A stretch of DNA of 64,000 nt from assembly GCF_022809775.1 (NCBI RefSeq), contig NZ_CP094380.1, positions 2,095,001-2,159,000 on the forward strand, read 5' to 3'. Of the stretch, positions 54,793 to 63,378 are shown piece after piece. Under the pieces are notes generated by a model. The model ran no database searches, was not told the DNA's origin, and saw only the letters and a list, made by a program, of their open reading frames with translations. The translations under genes and the position numbers were made by a program. Every line of letters starts with the position of its first letter. Positions within the stretch are counted from its first letter, which is position 1. This DNA comes from Pseudodesulfovibrio tunisiensis. GTDB taxonomy: Bacteria > Desulfobacterota > Desulfovibrionia > Desulfovibrionales > Desulfovibrionaceae.

Positions 54793-56217
54793 CTACCTCC
54801 CCGCCCCGGCCGGGGGCTGCGTGTGAAACATGTCCGCTGGCAGGGAACGCCCCATGCGCTCCAGCTTCTGCGCAAAGCGCGGCCGCACGCCCCGGGCCGT
54901 GAAAAAGCCCTGCACCTTGCCGTCCGGAGTGACTCCGGTCTGCTCGTAGGCGAAAATTTCCTGCATGGTAATCACGTCGCCTTCCATGCCTGCCACTTCC
55001 TGAATGCTGATCACCTTTCTGGTCCCGTCCACCAGACGGGTTGCCTGAATGATCACGTCCACGGCCGAGGCGATGTACCGCTTCATGGACTGGTTGCCGA
55101 GATTCAGCCCGGCCATGGACACCATGGTTTCCAGCCGCATGAGCGCGTCGCGCGGGGTATTGGCATGTACCGTGGTCAGGGAACCGTCGTGGCCCGTGTT
55201 CATGGCCTGAAGCATGTCCAGCGCCTCGGAGCTGCGGACCTCGCCCACGATGATGCGGTCCGGCCGCATGCGCAGGCAGTTCTTGACCAGTTCGCGCTGG
55301 GTGATCTCGCCCTCGCCCTCGATGTTGGCGGGCCGGGTCTCCAGCCGCACCACATGATCCTGCTTGAGCTGCAATTCCGCCGCATCCTCGATGGTCACGA
55401 TGCGCTCGTCCTCGGGAATGAACCGGGACAGGCAGTTCAGCAGCGTGGTCTTGCCCGAACCGGTGCCGCCGGAAATGAGCACGTTGAGCCGCGCCTTGAC
55501 AATGCCGTCCAGCACCAGCGCCATGTCCTCGGTCAGGGAGTTGAATCCGATCAGGTCGGCCACTTCCAGCGGGTCCTTGGAAAACTTGCGGATGGACAGG
55601 GACGGCCCGTCAATGGCCAGCGGCGGAATCACCGCGTTCACGCGCGAGCCATCCAGCAGTCGCGCGTCCACCAGCGGCTGGGATTCATCGATGCGGCGGC
55701 CCACCCGGGACACGATGCGGTCGATGATCTTGCGCAGATGGTCGTCGTCCTTGAACCGGGACGGGGTCAGCACCAGCTTGCCGGAACGCTCCACGTAGAT
55801 GCGGGAATACCCGTTGACCAGAATGTCGTTCACGGTCGGGTCCTTGATGTACGGCTCGATGGGACCGAGACCGATGACCTCGTCCTGAATCTCGGAGAGC
55901 ATGCGCTTGCGTTCGGCCAGATTCAGGGGCGCATTCTGGAATTCCTCCCACAGCAGCCCTTCGGCCACCTTGGCGATTTCCGCGCGCATCTCGGTCTCGG
56001 CCAGCGAGTCCAGCAGGGCCAGGTCCAGCATGTCGATGAGCCTGTCGTGCACCCGGGTCTTGATCTCGAAGAAATGTTCGGACTGGTCGGCCTTGGCCGA
56101 GCCCTGCCCGGTCCCCTGCCGACCTGATGGCCTGTTGCCGGGTCTGGTCGACGCCTTTTCCGGCTTTGCGGGCCGGGACGCCTGCCTGCCGCGATTGAGT
56201 CGTTCAGCAAGATTCAT
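54793..56217 (-). CDS. tadA: Flp pilus assembly ATPase TadA/CpaF
   Basis: A 474-residue secretion ATPase that powers pilus extension and retraction. Walker A is GGTGSGKTT with Lys256; [10 protein letters not shown], the His/Asp region [19 protein letters not shown] and the N-terminal domain ([19 protein letters not shown] segment) follow the CpaF layout. An arginine/proline-rich N-terminal extension of about 50 residues comes first. Its start overlaps tadZ by four bases (ATGA) and tadB follows two bases later, so translation is tightly coupled. Confidence 0.95.
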   Translation of the reverse strand: MNLAERLNRGRQASRPAKPEKASTRPGNRPSGRQGTGQGSAKADQSEHFFEIKTRVHDRLIDMLDLALLDSLAETEMRAEIAKVAEGLLWEEFQNAPLNLAERKRMLSEIQDEVIGLGPIEPYIKDPTVNDILVNGYSRIYVERSGKLVLTPSRFKDDDHLRKIIDRIVSRVGRRIDESQPLVDARLLDGSRVNAVIPPLAIDGPSLSIRKFSKDPLEVADLIGFNSLTEDMALVLDGIVKARLNVLISGGTGSGKTTLLNCLSRFIPEDERIVTIEDAAELQLKQDHVVRLETRPANIEGEGEITQRELVKNCLRMRPDRIIVGEVRSSEALDMLQAMNTGHDGSLTTVHANTPRDALMRLETMVSMAGLNLGNQSMKRYIASAVDVIIQATRLVDGTRKVISIQEVAGMEGDVITMQEIFAYEQTGVTPDGKVQGFFTARGVRPRFAQKLERMGRSLPADMFHTQPPAGAGR

Positions 56218-57398
56218 GATGCCGCTCCTGCGGGTTCACCGGTTTCGGACCGCCTGCGCCCCAGCCGGGCAAACAGGGAGAACAGGCCGCCGGACCGCTT
56301 CCCTTCCCGAGGCGGACGCAGGGCCGTGGCAATGCGGTTCACGGCGCGGGAGGCCGGAGACTTGGGAAACAGACGCAACACGGGCGCGCCCTGATTCAAT
56401 GCGGCCTGCACCGCGACCGGATCGTCGGGCACGGTCCAGTCGATGGCCCTGCCCAGCACGTCTGCGGCCTCTTCCACGGAAATGGACGAATCCCCGAGCA
56501 CCCTGTTCGCCACCACGCGCATCCTGCGGTCCGCATCCGGGTCCAGAGACCGGATCACGGTCAGCATGCGCCCGGCGCGCGCCAGTGCGGGCAAAGTCAG
56601 CCCCAAAGCCACGAGCACGGTGTCGGCTTCCTCGATTTCCTTGGGCAATCCGTCCTCGCCGGGCCATGCCGCGTCCACCACCACATGGGCGTAGTTCTGC
56701 CGGAGCTGGGCCAGAATCATGAACAGGGCCTGCGGATCGGGCCGTTCGCCGTCGCGCGGGGCGGGCAGCACGTGCAGCCCGTCCGGGCCCTCGGCCATGA
56801 CTGATTGCAGATAGGTGGGGTCCAGCCGGGAAATGTCCTCGACCACGTCGCCCCAGGTGTATTCATGGCGCAAATCCAGAAAATGCGGCACTTCCCCGAC
56901 CGGAGTGCGCAGGTCCAGCAGGGCTGTTGCCCCGGGCTCCTCCCGGTTCAGTGCCCACGCCAGATTCACGGCCAGCGTCGTGGCCCCCTGCCCCTCCTTG
57001 CCGCCCAGACAGGTGATGATCCTGCCGTGCGCCGCGTCGGGTTCGTCCTGATTCAGGCGCAGCGCCGTGCGCATGACCGCGGCCCGAAAATCCTCCTCGG
57101 CCACCGGATACCTGAGAAATTCGCGGATGCCCGCGCGCATGGCCCGGATGAGCAGATCCGGATCGGCCTCGCGCCCGGCAAGGTACACGTCGTCGGCCTG
57201 CCCGCTTTCCAGCGCCTGAATGATGTGCGGCAGGTCCTCGTCCACGGACGGCCCGGGTTCATACACGAGCACGCCCATGTCCGGCGCATCCTCGTCCTGA
57301 AGACGGACCATGCAGTTGGCCGAGATGATGCGTTCCAGCCGCTTGCGCTCTTCCGCATCCACGAGCGCCAGAGTCACGGGTATGATCCGGGTATTCAT
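56214..57398 (-). CDS. tadZ: Pilus localisation ATPase-like protein TadZ/CpaE
   Basis: A 394-residue MinD/ParA-superfamily protein that places the Tad machine at the pole. An N-terminal receiver-like domain lacking a clear phospho-site (to about 125) precedes the ATPase-like domain with the deviant P-loop [20 protein letters not shown]-rich C-terminal helix [15 protein letters not shown] may touch the membrane. GGGAGGCG precedes the ATG. It overlaps tadA by four bases and follows the small lipoprotein gene. Confidence 0.88.
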   Translation of the reverse strand: MNTRIIPVTLALVDAEERKRLERIISANCMVRLQDEDAPDMGVLVYEPGPSVDEDLPHIIQALESGQADDVYLAGREADPDLLIRAMRAGIREFLRYPVAEEDFRAAVMRTALRLNQDEPDAAHGRIITCLGGKEGQGATTLAVNLAWALNREEPGATALLDLRTPVGEVPHFLDLRHEYTWGDVVEDISRLDPTYLQSVMAEGPDGLHVLPAPRDGERPDPQALFMILAQLRQNYAHVVVDAAWPGEDGLPKEIEEADTVLVALGLTLPALARAGRMLTVIRSLDPDADRRMRVVANRVLGDSSISVEEAADVLGRAIDWTVPDDPVAVQAALNQGAPVLRLFPKSPASRAVNRIATALRPPREGKRSGGLFSLFARLGRRRSETGEPAGAAS

Positions 57399-57409
57399 GA
57401 TCGCCTCCC

Positions 57410-57694
57410 CTACTTGTCCCCGACCAGAGCATCGAGCAGTCCGCCGGATGTCTGCTTGCCGTTGCCGGACGGTCCCTTTTCATAGTTGCGGAACACCTTG
57501 TCCGCATATCGGCCATCCATGCCGGTCACGGGCGCGTCGCCCGCAGGTTCGGGGTTCACGTACTGGGACTGCACCGTGGATCGCACGGACGAGCCGAACG
57601 GCGGCGTGGTTTCCTCGCGCTCCACCTGCATGACCGAACAGGCGGTCAGAACAGGCAGGCCGATGAGCATCGTCAGGATCGTGATTGCGCGCAT
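57410..57694 (-). CDS. Small lipoprotein in the tad operon
   Basis: A 94-residue protein with a lipoprotein signal: MRAITILTMLIGLPVLTAC, with the lipidated cysteine at residue 19. The mature part is polar and low in complexity, without a known domain. GAGGAGGAC precedes the ATG. Its place between the secretin and tadZ is that of the CpaD/RcpB or pilotin-type lipoproteins in other tad loci, so a secretin-helper role is inferred. Confidence 0.72.
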   Translation of the reverse strand: MRAITILTMLIGLPVLTACSVMQVEREETTPPFGSSVRSTVQSQYVNPEPAGDAPVTGMDGRYADKVFRNYEKGPSGNGKQTSGGLLDALVGDK

Positions 57695-57708
57695 GTCGTC
57701 CTCCTCGG

Positions 57709-59130
57709 TCACTTGGGCCATGCATGGCCGAATTCGCCGTCAAACCCGGATTCGGGCCGGACCACGGGTTCCGCGCCGGACTGCCGGACCGTCTTTCCGC
57801 TCCTGCCTTCGCCACCCGATTCCCTGCGCCCCTCCAGCAGGCCGAGCATGTAGAATTCGTAGTCGCTCGGTTCCTTGTACCCGTCCGTGGGATAGACCTG
57901 CTTCGCCAGATCGACCGGCTTGGCCAGATGCGCGGTCACGATGATGACCAGTTCGGTCTTGTTGTTCTGGAACTCGTTGCTCTTGAACAGGGTGCCGAGC
58001 ACGGGCACGTCGCCCAGCACCGGAAAACGGTGCACGTCGTTCTTGGTGGATTCGCTGATCAGCCCGGCAATGGCGAAGCTCTGGCCGTCGCCCATCTCGA
58101 TGACCGTGTTGGCCCTGCGGGTGGAGATGGCCGGAATCTTGTAGCCGCTGAACTCGATGCCCTTGGACGAATCCAGTTCCGACACCTCGGGCCCGACCTG
58201 AAGATTGATGCGCCCCGATCCCAGCACCGTGGGCGTGAACTTGAGCCCCACACCGAACGGCTTGTAGTCGATGCCCACCTGCCCCATCATGCCGGGCTTG
58301 GGAATGGGCACTTCGCCGCCAACCAGAAATTCCGCGGTTTCCCCGGAAATGCACGACAGGTTCGGTTCCGCAAGAATCCGGACCAGCCCGTTGGCCTTGA
58401 GCGCGTCGATGAAGCCCATGACCTGCGTGGAGCCGGACGCATACGCGCCCACGGCATTGATGTTCTTTGTCAGCCCGATGGTGGTCTCGGTGGATGAGGC
58501 TATGGAAGTGAGATTGTTCAGAAAGGAATACACGCCGAAATTGCTGCCGATGTAGGCGAAATTGATGCCCATGCGCCTGGTCACCACCCGGCTCATCTCG
58601 GCCACGCGGACTTCCAGCAGCACCTGATGCACGCCGTCCACCTTGAGCAGGTTCGCCACCTTGCCCGGGGCCTCGGCCTCGGCCAGGGACAGCACCGTGC
58701 CGAGGTTGGCCGTGCTGGACACCGCCCCGGAAAGAGTGATGGATGCGCCCGAGGACAGAACCTGCACGTTGCGCTCGTTCGGCAGAATCTCGTGGATCAG
58801 CCGCTTGAGCCGGGTCACGTCCGGGGTCACGATCACGTCATACACATTGGCGACCGTGCTGCCGTTCCACAGGGTCAGGGTCGTGGACCCCATCTTCTTC
58901 CCGGCAAGATAGATCTGCCGCGGGGACAGCACCACCAGATGGGCGAGGTCCTCGGAAGCCAGGGTCACGCGGGTCACACGGCTTTCCGTGTTCAGCACCG
59001 TGGACTTGCCCGCCACCAGCCGGATCACGTCCGGAGTCTCGGTATTCACGTCACCCGCGCCTGCGATTCCGGCAGTCGCAAGAACCCGGAGCAGAAGCAG
59101 GCATATGATCATCATCTTCATTCCATTCAT
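57709..59130 (-). CDS. cpaC: Outer-membrane secretin CpaC/RcpA
   Basis: A 473-residue pilus secretin that forms the outer-membrane channel. It has a signal peptide, a BON-like/N-domain region (VIRLVAGKSTVLNTESRVTR, LAGKKMGSTTLTLWNG), and the secretin core (VLLEVRVAEMSRVVTRRMGI, EFLVGGEVPIPKPG, FSGYKIPAISTRRANTVIEM). Length fits RcpA. It ends 14 bases before the lipoprotein gene and starts nine bases after cpaB. Confidence 0.93.
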   Translation of the reverse strand: MNGMKMMIICLLLLRVLATAGIAGAGDVNTETPDVIRLVAGKSTVLNTESRVTRVTLASEDLAHLVVLSPRQIYLAGKKMGSTTLTLWNGSTVANVYDVIVTPDVTRLKRLIHEILPNERNVQVLSSGASITLSGAVSSTANLGTVLSLAEAEAPGKVANLLKVDGVHQVLLEVRVAEMSRVVTRRMGINFAYIGSNFGVYSFLNNLTSIASSTETTIGLTKNINAVGAYASGSTQVMGFIDALKANGLVRILAEPNLSCISGETAEFLVGGEVPIPKPGMMGQVGIDYKPFGVGLKFTPTVLGSGRINLQVGPEVSELDSSKGIEFSGYKIPAISTRRANTVIEMGDGQSFAIAGLISESTKNDVHRFPVLGDVPVLGTLFKSNEFQNNKTELVIIVTAHLAKPVDLAKQVYPTDGYKEPSDYEFYMLGLLEGRRESGGEGRSGKTVRQSGAEPVVRPESGFDGEFGHAWPK

Positions 59131-59139
59131 GGCCGCCTC

Positions 59140-59952
59140 CTAGAACCGCACGGTCTTTCTGGTGCCGCCGGAAATGATCTCCACGCGCGGACGCACGGTT
59201 CCGGTCCGACCTCTGGGAGCGGGTCTGTACGCGGACAGCGCGGAATGCACGGTCTCGCCCGAGGTGAGCACGGTCTCCTCGTCATCCGCATTGCGCAGGG
59301 CGAAATGCAGGGTGCCCTGCGTTGCGGCCAGAGCCAGTCGTTCGCTCTCGGCCGGAGTGAGTTCCAGCGTGTACACGTCCACGGGCGCGGTCCGGCTCTT
59401 TCCCTGATCCGGGGCCTGAAGCATGGTGCCCGTGGCCACGATCTTGACCCGTTCCAGCACCAGCTTGGTCACGGCCTTTTCCCCGTTGCCCCGGCGCAGG
59501 GTCACGATCACGTCCACGCGATCGCCCGGGCGCACGAATCCGGCCAGTCCCATGACCATGTTGCCCTTGACCGACATGGCGCGCTTGCCCGGCTCGATGA
59601 GCGCGGCAACCCCGTTGCCCTGAGCCGGGTCCACCAGCTTGCGGTCGGTCAGGGCCTCGTTTCCGCCCACGTCCACGCGAAGCATCCGCCCTTCCAGCCC
59701 GGAAATTTCGGAAAACGCCCCGGCGGGTCGCGCATCCTTGGGGAACTGCCGTATTTCCAGCATGTCCGCGTTCAATGTCGCGCCCCGGGACAGATCAACC
59801 TTGGTCACCACCACGGGCATGGTCGCGGCGCGCGGAGCCGGAGCCTGACGGGTCGCCATGTTCTGCATCCAGCGGAACACCAGCAGCCCGGCCACCACGG
59901 CCAGCACCAGCGCCAGAATGATGGGGATGAATGCTCTTGCTGTCCTGCTCAT
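59140..59952 (-). CDS. cpaB: Flp pilus assembly protein CpaB/RcpC
   Basis: A 270-residue periplasmic protein with an N-terminal membrane anchor (IPIILALVLAVVAGLLVF) and an SAF domain (VVVTKVDLSRGATLNADMLE) followed by the RcpC region (PGDRVDVIVTLRRG). CpaB stabilises the secretin and links it to the cell wall. GGGAGG precedes the ATG, and it sits between the prepilin peptidase and the secretin, as in other tad loci. Confidence 0.92.
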   Translation of the reverse strand: MSRTARAFIPIILALVLAVVAGLLVFRWMQNMATRQAPAPRAATMPVVVTKVDLSRGATLNADMLEIRQFPKDARPAGAFSEISGLEGRMLRVDVGGNEALTDRKLVDPAQGNGVAALIEPGKRAMSVKGNMVMGLAGFVRPGDRVDVIVTLRRGNGEKAVTKLVLERVKIVATGTMLQAPDQGKSRTAPVDVYTLELTPAESERLALAATQGTLHFALRNADDEETVLTSGETVHSALSAYRPAPRGRTGTVRPRVEIISGGTRKTVRF

Positions 59953-59967
59953 GTCGTGCCTCCCTTG

Positions 59968-60513
59968 CTATGCGCCCAGCAGCGAGCCGGTCTGCGCCGC
60001 GTTGACCGCCAGTGAAATTCCGGTGCCCACGGCAATGGCCACGCCGTAGCAGAGCCTCGGCATGGGCTTTTCGGTCCTGACCGGAGCGTACCGGAATCGA
60101 CGAATGGTCAGCAGAAACAGAAAGGAAAGCCAGATATTGGCAAGGACCGCCTTGAGCAGCTCGATGTCCCGAGCCATGACCAGCAGGGCGTACACCCCGC
60201 CCACCAGACAGGTGAACAGAAAAGCGGTGAACAGCGCGTCCGGGCCGAGCCATGCGCCGATCCCGGCCATGAGCTTGACGTCGCCCGCGCCCATCATGCC
60301 GAAAAGAAAGGGAACCACCATCAGGCCGAAACCGAGGCCGAACCCCTTGGCCGCGAACAGCAGTCCGTCCGGACCGCTCACGATTCCGTGAACGATCAGG
60401 CCCGCCAGCATGAGCGGATAGGTGACGAGATTCGGGATGCGCTGATCCCGGAGATCAGTGACCGAACTCACGACAAGCGCCGTGGCCAGCACCAAGGTGA
60501 CGAAATATTCCAT
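59968..60513 (-). CDS. tadV: Prepilin peptidase TadV/CpaA
   Basis: A 181-residue inner-membrane aspartyl protease of the A24 family that cuts the Flp prepilin and the TadE/TadF pseudopilins. The two catalytic aspartates lie in VTDLRDQRIPN (near residue 21) and GAGDVKLMAG (near residue 75). It lacks the N-methyltransferase domain of longer PilD enzymes, as expected for TadV. It starts 150 bases after flp. Confidence 0.93.
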   Translation of the reverse strand: MEYFVTLVLATALVVSSVTDLRDQRIPNLVTYPLMLAGLIVHGIVSGPDGLLFAAKGFGLGFGLMVVPFLFGMMGAGDVKLMAGIGAWLGPDALFTAFLFTCLVGGVYALLVMARDIELLKAVLANIWLSFLFLLTIRRFRYAPVRTEKPMPRLCYGVAIAVGTGISLAVNAAQTGSLLGA

Positions 60514-60548
60514 GTCCCCCCCGAATGATCCTGCCGTCCGCCGCGTCC

Positions 60549-60610
60549 GTCTCCGCTTTCCCCTTCGGAGACAGAACCGGGGCCTGGGGCGTTTCTACCC
60601 GCAAGCCCCG
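60549..60610 (-). terminator. Stem pair between flp and tadV
   Basis: CGGGGC/GCCCCG (60578-60583 and 60605-60610) and GTCTCCG/CGGAGAC (60549-60555 and 60566-60572) lie in the gap after the pilin gene. They are suited to partial termination or RNA protection that lets pilin mRNA exceed the assembly-gene mRNA. Confidence 0.5.
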
Positions 60611-60663
60611 GCGCTTCTGGCTGCTTCTGTTGCTTCGAGCCTTTTCCGCGTTGCGCGGCCTCC

Positions 60664-60864
60664 CTACGGAGTCGTCTCGGTGCCGGTGTCGGTGCCGCTG
60701 GATGTGGCGCCGCTCATGCTGTTGGCAATGGAATTGAAGGTATTGGTCACCTGCGTGCCCAGAGCCGTGACAGCGCCCACGATGGCCGCCGCGATCAGAG
60801 CCGCGATCAGACCGTATTCCAGAGCCGTGGCGCCTTCTTCACTCTTGATCAGATGCATCAACAT
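60664..60864 (-). CDS. flp: Flp/Fap pilin
   Basis: A 66-residue major pilin. The leader is short and the processing site is G11/A12 in EEGATALEYG, with the conserved Glu16 and the hydrophobic assembly helix LIAALIAAAIVGAVTAL; a threonine/serine-rich tail follows. I use the ATG at 60864 because AAGGAG lies eight bases upstream; frames reaching 60918 add a non-pilin leader. It is the first gene of the tad operon and is preceded by a sigma-54 promoter. Confidence 0.93.
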   Translation of the reverse strand: MLMHLIKSEEGATALEYGLIAALIAAAIVGAVTALGTQVTNTFNSIANSMSGATSSGTDTGTETTP

Positions 60865-60950
60865 GATTCTTCTCCTTGGTTTCCCGATTTGTTTCCCTGA
60901 ACGGAAATTTTTCTTCATGCGGTTTTCGCATCAGCCTTGCCCCCCCTATG

Positions 60951-60966
60951 AGCAACCCGTGTGCCA
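60951..60966 (-). promoter_or_regulatory. Sigma-54 promoter of the flp-tad operon
   Basis: Read on the minus strand: TGGCACA-CGGG-TTGCT, a near-consensus -24/-12 element with ten bases between GG and GC. It is 87 bases before the flp ATG. Almost the same string faces tadE at 62936. The palindrome TGGAATTTCCA lies at 60984-60994, close behind it. The gap 60865-61373 also holds structured element B. Confidence 0.85.
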
Positions 60967-61199
60967 CAAGCAGAACCGCTCCGTGGAATTTCCATTCAAC
61001 CAACCGCAACCAAAGATGATTTTTTTTGTCTTTCAGGCAGGAGTCCCAAATCCAGCCATTTTCCCCGAACCCGGAATCCATTTTTTCTAGAGCGCAGTTT
61101 CGGAGTAAAAAAGTCGGATTAAAGCACTAAATCCTTGGATCACGGCAGGATGAAATTGTCCATTTTTCGTGGATCACTCCATTTTTCCAATCAGGCATG

Positions 61200-61369
61200 C
61201 CTTCGGCGACCCTCCCGGGAGGCTGGGCGCTGCCCAGACCCGCCAAGGAGCAAGGCCCCTTGGATCCCCATATGTTTCGGGAATTGGAAGAGGCCGGAGC
61301 CATGCCCTGTCGGGACATGTCTCCGGCCTCTTCCAATTCCCGAAACGGGTGGCTCGAAAACAGTTTTCC
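61200..61369 (+). repeat. Dispersed structured element, type 1, copy B (short)
   Basis: It matches the first 170 bases of copy A: CTGGGC-GCT-GCCCAG, linker AAGGAGCAAGGCCCCTTGGA, then a 31-bp stem (61274-61304 with 61316-61346, one mismatch) around CCCTGTCGGGA. The stem sequence differs from A at about ten positions but stays paired. The 3' third with the CTACGCCGCC stem is missing. It ends four bases before the stop of the response regulator gene. Confidence 0.82.
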
Positions 61370-61373
61370 ACTT

Positions 61374-62750
61374 CTATCGATAGACAGCCGGGTCCATGCC
61401 GTGCTTGCGGAGCTTGTTCCAGAGGTTCTTGGGCGAGATGCCGAGCAGGGTTGCGGCCTCGGTCTGGATGCCGTGCGTGGAGCGCAGGGCATGGGAGATG
61501 AGGTTGCGTTCATATTCCTGCAATGCCTGCTTGAGCGGCAGGGAAGTATTGAGGGTGGGTGCAGACGCCGATTCAGGCTGTTTGTTGGAAAAGGCAAGGT
61601 CCACTTCCGCGGGAGTAATGGCGGTTCCCTTGCAGAAGATGGCGGCCCGCTCGACCGCATTGGCGAACTGGCGCACGTTGCCGGGCCAGCCGTAGTTGTA
61701 GAAGATTTCCATGGCTCCGGCGGATACGGAGGCAATGTCCGTGCCCAGACGCCGGTTGGCGCGTTGCAGGAAGAACTCGGCCAGAAGCGGCAGATCTTCC
61801 TTGCGATCGCGCAGGGGCGGCAGCACCACGGTCGCCACATTCAGACGATAATAGAGGTCGCTGCGGAACTCCCCGTCCTCCACGCGCTGCTCCAATTCCT
61901 GATTCGTGGCCGCAATGATACGCACGTCGTAGTGCACGGGCACGGCCCCGCCAAGACGTTCGGCCTGCTTCTGCTCCACGGCCCGAAGCAGCTTGGGTTG
62001 CAGATGCAGGGGCATGTCCCCGATTTCATCCAGTAGCAGACAGCCGCCCCTGGCCAGTTCGAACTTGCCCTGTTTGGTGGCCGTGGCCCCGGTGAACGCG
62101 CCCTTTTCATGACCGAAGAGTTCGCTTTCCAGCAGATTTTCCGGAATGGCCGCACAGTTGATCTTGACGAACGGTCCCTTGGCCCGACGGCTCAGGGCGT
62201 GGATGGTGTCGGACACGAGCTCCTTGCCGGTTCCGGTCTCGCCCGTAACCAGCACGTCCGCATCCAGTTCCGCAATGCGGGCAATGCGTTCCTTGACTGC
62301 AAGCATGGGCGGGCTCTGGCCGATGATGGCCCCCAGCGGACTGTCCTTGCCAGACTGCCTGAGCCGGGCAAGCTCCTGCTGCATGCGGCGTTTTTCCAGA
62401 GCGCGACGGATGACCACTTCCATTTCCCCGAGGCTGAAGGGCTTGGTGAAATAATCGTAGGCTCCGTGCTGCATGGCACGCACCCCGGAATCCTTGGACG
62501 AGTAGCCGGTCATGACGATCACGTCCACGCCGGGTGCAGCCTCGGCCAGATGCGGCAGGGCGTCCAGCCCGGACATGCCCGGCAGCTTGATGTCATGCAG
62601 GATCAGATCGAACCCGCCGCGTCCGGCCTTGCGAATGCCCTCCTCGGCAGTGGGCGCGGTGTCCACCTCGTATCCCTTGTCCAGAAGGGCTTCCACCAGC
62701 ATGCCCTGAAAAGCGCGGTCGTCATCGACCACCAGAATCCTTTCCGTCAC
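61374..62750 (-). CDS. NtrC-family sigma-54 response regulator
   Basis: A 458-residue activator: N-terminal receiver with phospho-acceptor Asp53 (LILHDIKLPG), AAA+ domain with Walker A GETGTGKE, the sigma-54 contact motif GAFTGA intact and DEIGDM, and a Fis-type DNA-binding helix at the C-terminus (EAATLLGISPKNLWNKLR). The GTG start has AAGGAT upstream. It lies between two sigma-54 promoters that face outward, flp-tad on one side and tadE-tadG on the other, so it is the likely pilus switch; the hybrid kinase at 49030 is a candidate partner. Confidence 0.95.
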   Translation of the reverse strand: MTERILVVDDDRAFQGMLVEALLDKGYEVDTAPTAEEGIRKAGRGGFDLILHDIKLPGMSGLDALPHLAEAAPGVDVIVMTGYSSKDSGVRAMQHGAYDYFTKPFSLGEMEVVIRRALEKRRMQQELARLRQSGKDSPLGAIIGQSPPMLAVKERIARIAELDADVLVTGETGTGKELVSDTIHALSRRAKGPFVKINCAAIPENLLESELFGHEKGAFTGATATKQGKFELARGGCLLLDEIGDMPLHLQPKLLRAVEQKQAERLGGAVPVHYDVRIIAATNQELEQRVEDGEFRSDLYYRLNVATVVLPPLRDRKEDLPLLAEFFLQRANRRLGTDIASVSAGAMEIFYNYGWPGNVRQFANAVERAAIFCKGTAITPAEVDLAFSNKQPESASAPTLNTSLPLKQALQEYERNLISHALRSTHGIQTEAATLLGISPKNLWNKLRKHGMDPAVYR

Positions 62751-62855
62751 TTCGCCATCCTTGTTGCGTTCATGACCACACCTTCACGGTACGGCGGCCG
62801 AACATCTTGTTCCATTAAAAATGGATTTCCGGGCGTAACAAATAATATACGAATA

Positions 62856-62872
62856 TGACCTGAAAAAGGTCA
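62856..62872. promoter_or_regulatory. Possible activator-binding site
   Basis: TGACCT-GAAAA-AGGTCA is a perfect 6-bp-arm palindrome 64 bases before the sigma-54 promoter at 62936, in the range where NtrC-type activators bind. I do not see the same sequence at the flp promoter. A second palindrome, TCCATT-AAA-AATGGA, lies at 62812-62826. Confidence 0.45.
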
Positions 62873-62935
62873 CAAACTTTTTATTCGTTTTCTTTCCGGG
62901 ATGTTGGCAATCCACATTTCCGCGATCCACGAAAA

Positions 62936-62951
62936 TGGCACATGGGTTGCT
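62936..62951 (+). promoter_or_regulatory. Sigma-54 promoter of the tadE-tadG genes
   Basis: TGGCACA-TGGG-TTGCT differs from the flp promoter by one base of the spacer. It is 40 bases before the tadE ATG. Confidence 0.85.
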
Positions 62952-62991
62952 CAACGGGAAATGGATTCGCAGAAGCGAACAGGGAGAGGAG

Positions 62992-63378
62992 ATGAACAGA
63001 GGAAAATCACGAAAAGGCATGGCCGCAGTCGAACTCGCGCTCATGCTTCCGGTGGTGGCAATCCTGCTGCTGACCATGCTGGAAGGGGCCAATGCCATGC
63101 GCGCCTATTCCACGCTGGTGGAAGCGAGCCGCGAAGGCGCGCGCCTCGTGCTCATGGAAGGCAACGGGCACAATGTGGAACCGCTGGTCGCCGCGCTCAC
63201 GGATTCCCTGCACGGAAACAGCGCCGTGGCCACCGTGACCACGGACCAGACCGGAAAAACCGTAACCGTCGAGGTTTCCTATGACTACCAGCCGTTCGGC
63301 AGCAGCGAGTCACTGGATGCGCTCATGGGAGACCAGGGCTTCCAGCTTCATGCGCGCACCACAATGCCCCTGCCGTGA
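62992..63378 (+). CDS. tadE: TadE-type pseudopilin
   Basis: A 128-residue minor pilin-like protein. The start MNRGKSRKGMAAVELALMLP shows the TadE pattern: a short basic leader, glycine before the cut, then a conserved Glu (VELAL) and a hydrophobic helix. TadV would process it. GGAGAGGAG precedes the ATG at 62992. It overlaps the next gene and lies directly under its own sigma-54 promoter. Confidence 0.88.
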   Translation: MNRGKSRKGMAAVELALMLPVVAILLLTMLEGANAMRAYSTLVEASREGARLVLMEGNGHNVEPLVAALTDSLHGNSAVATVTTDQTGKTVTVEVSYDYQPFGSSESLDALMGDQGFQLHARTTMPLP

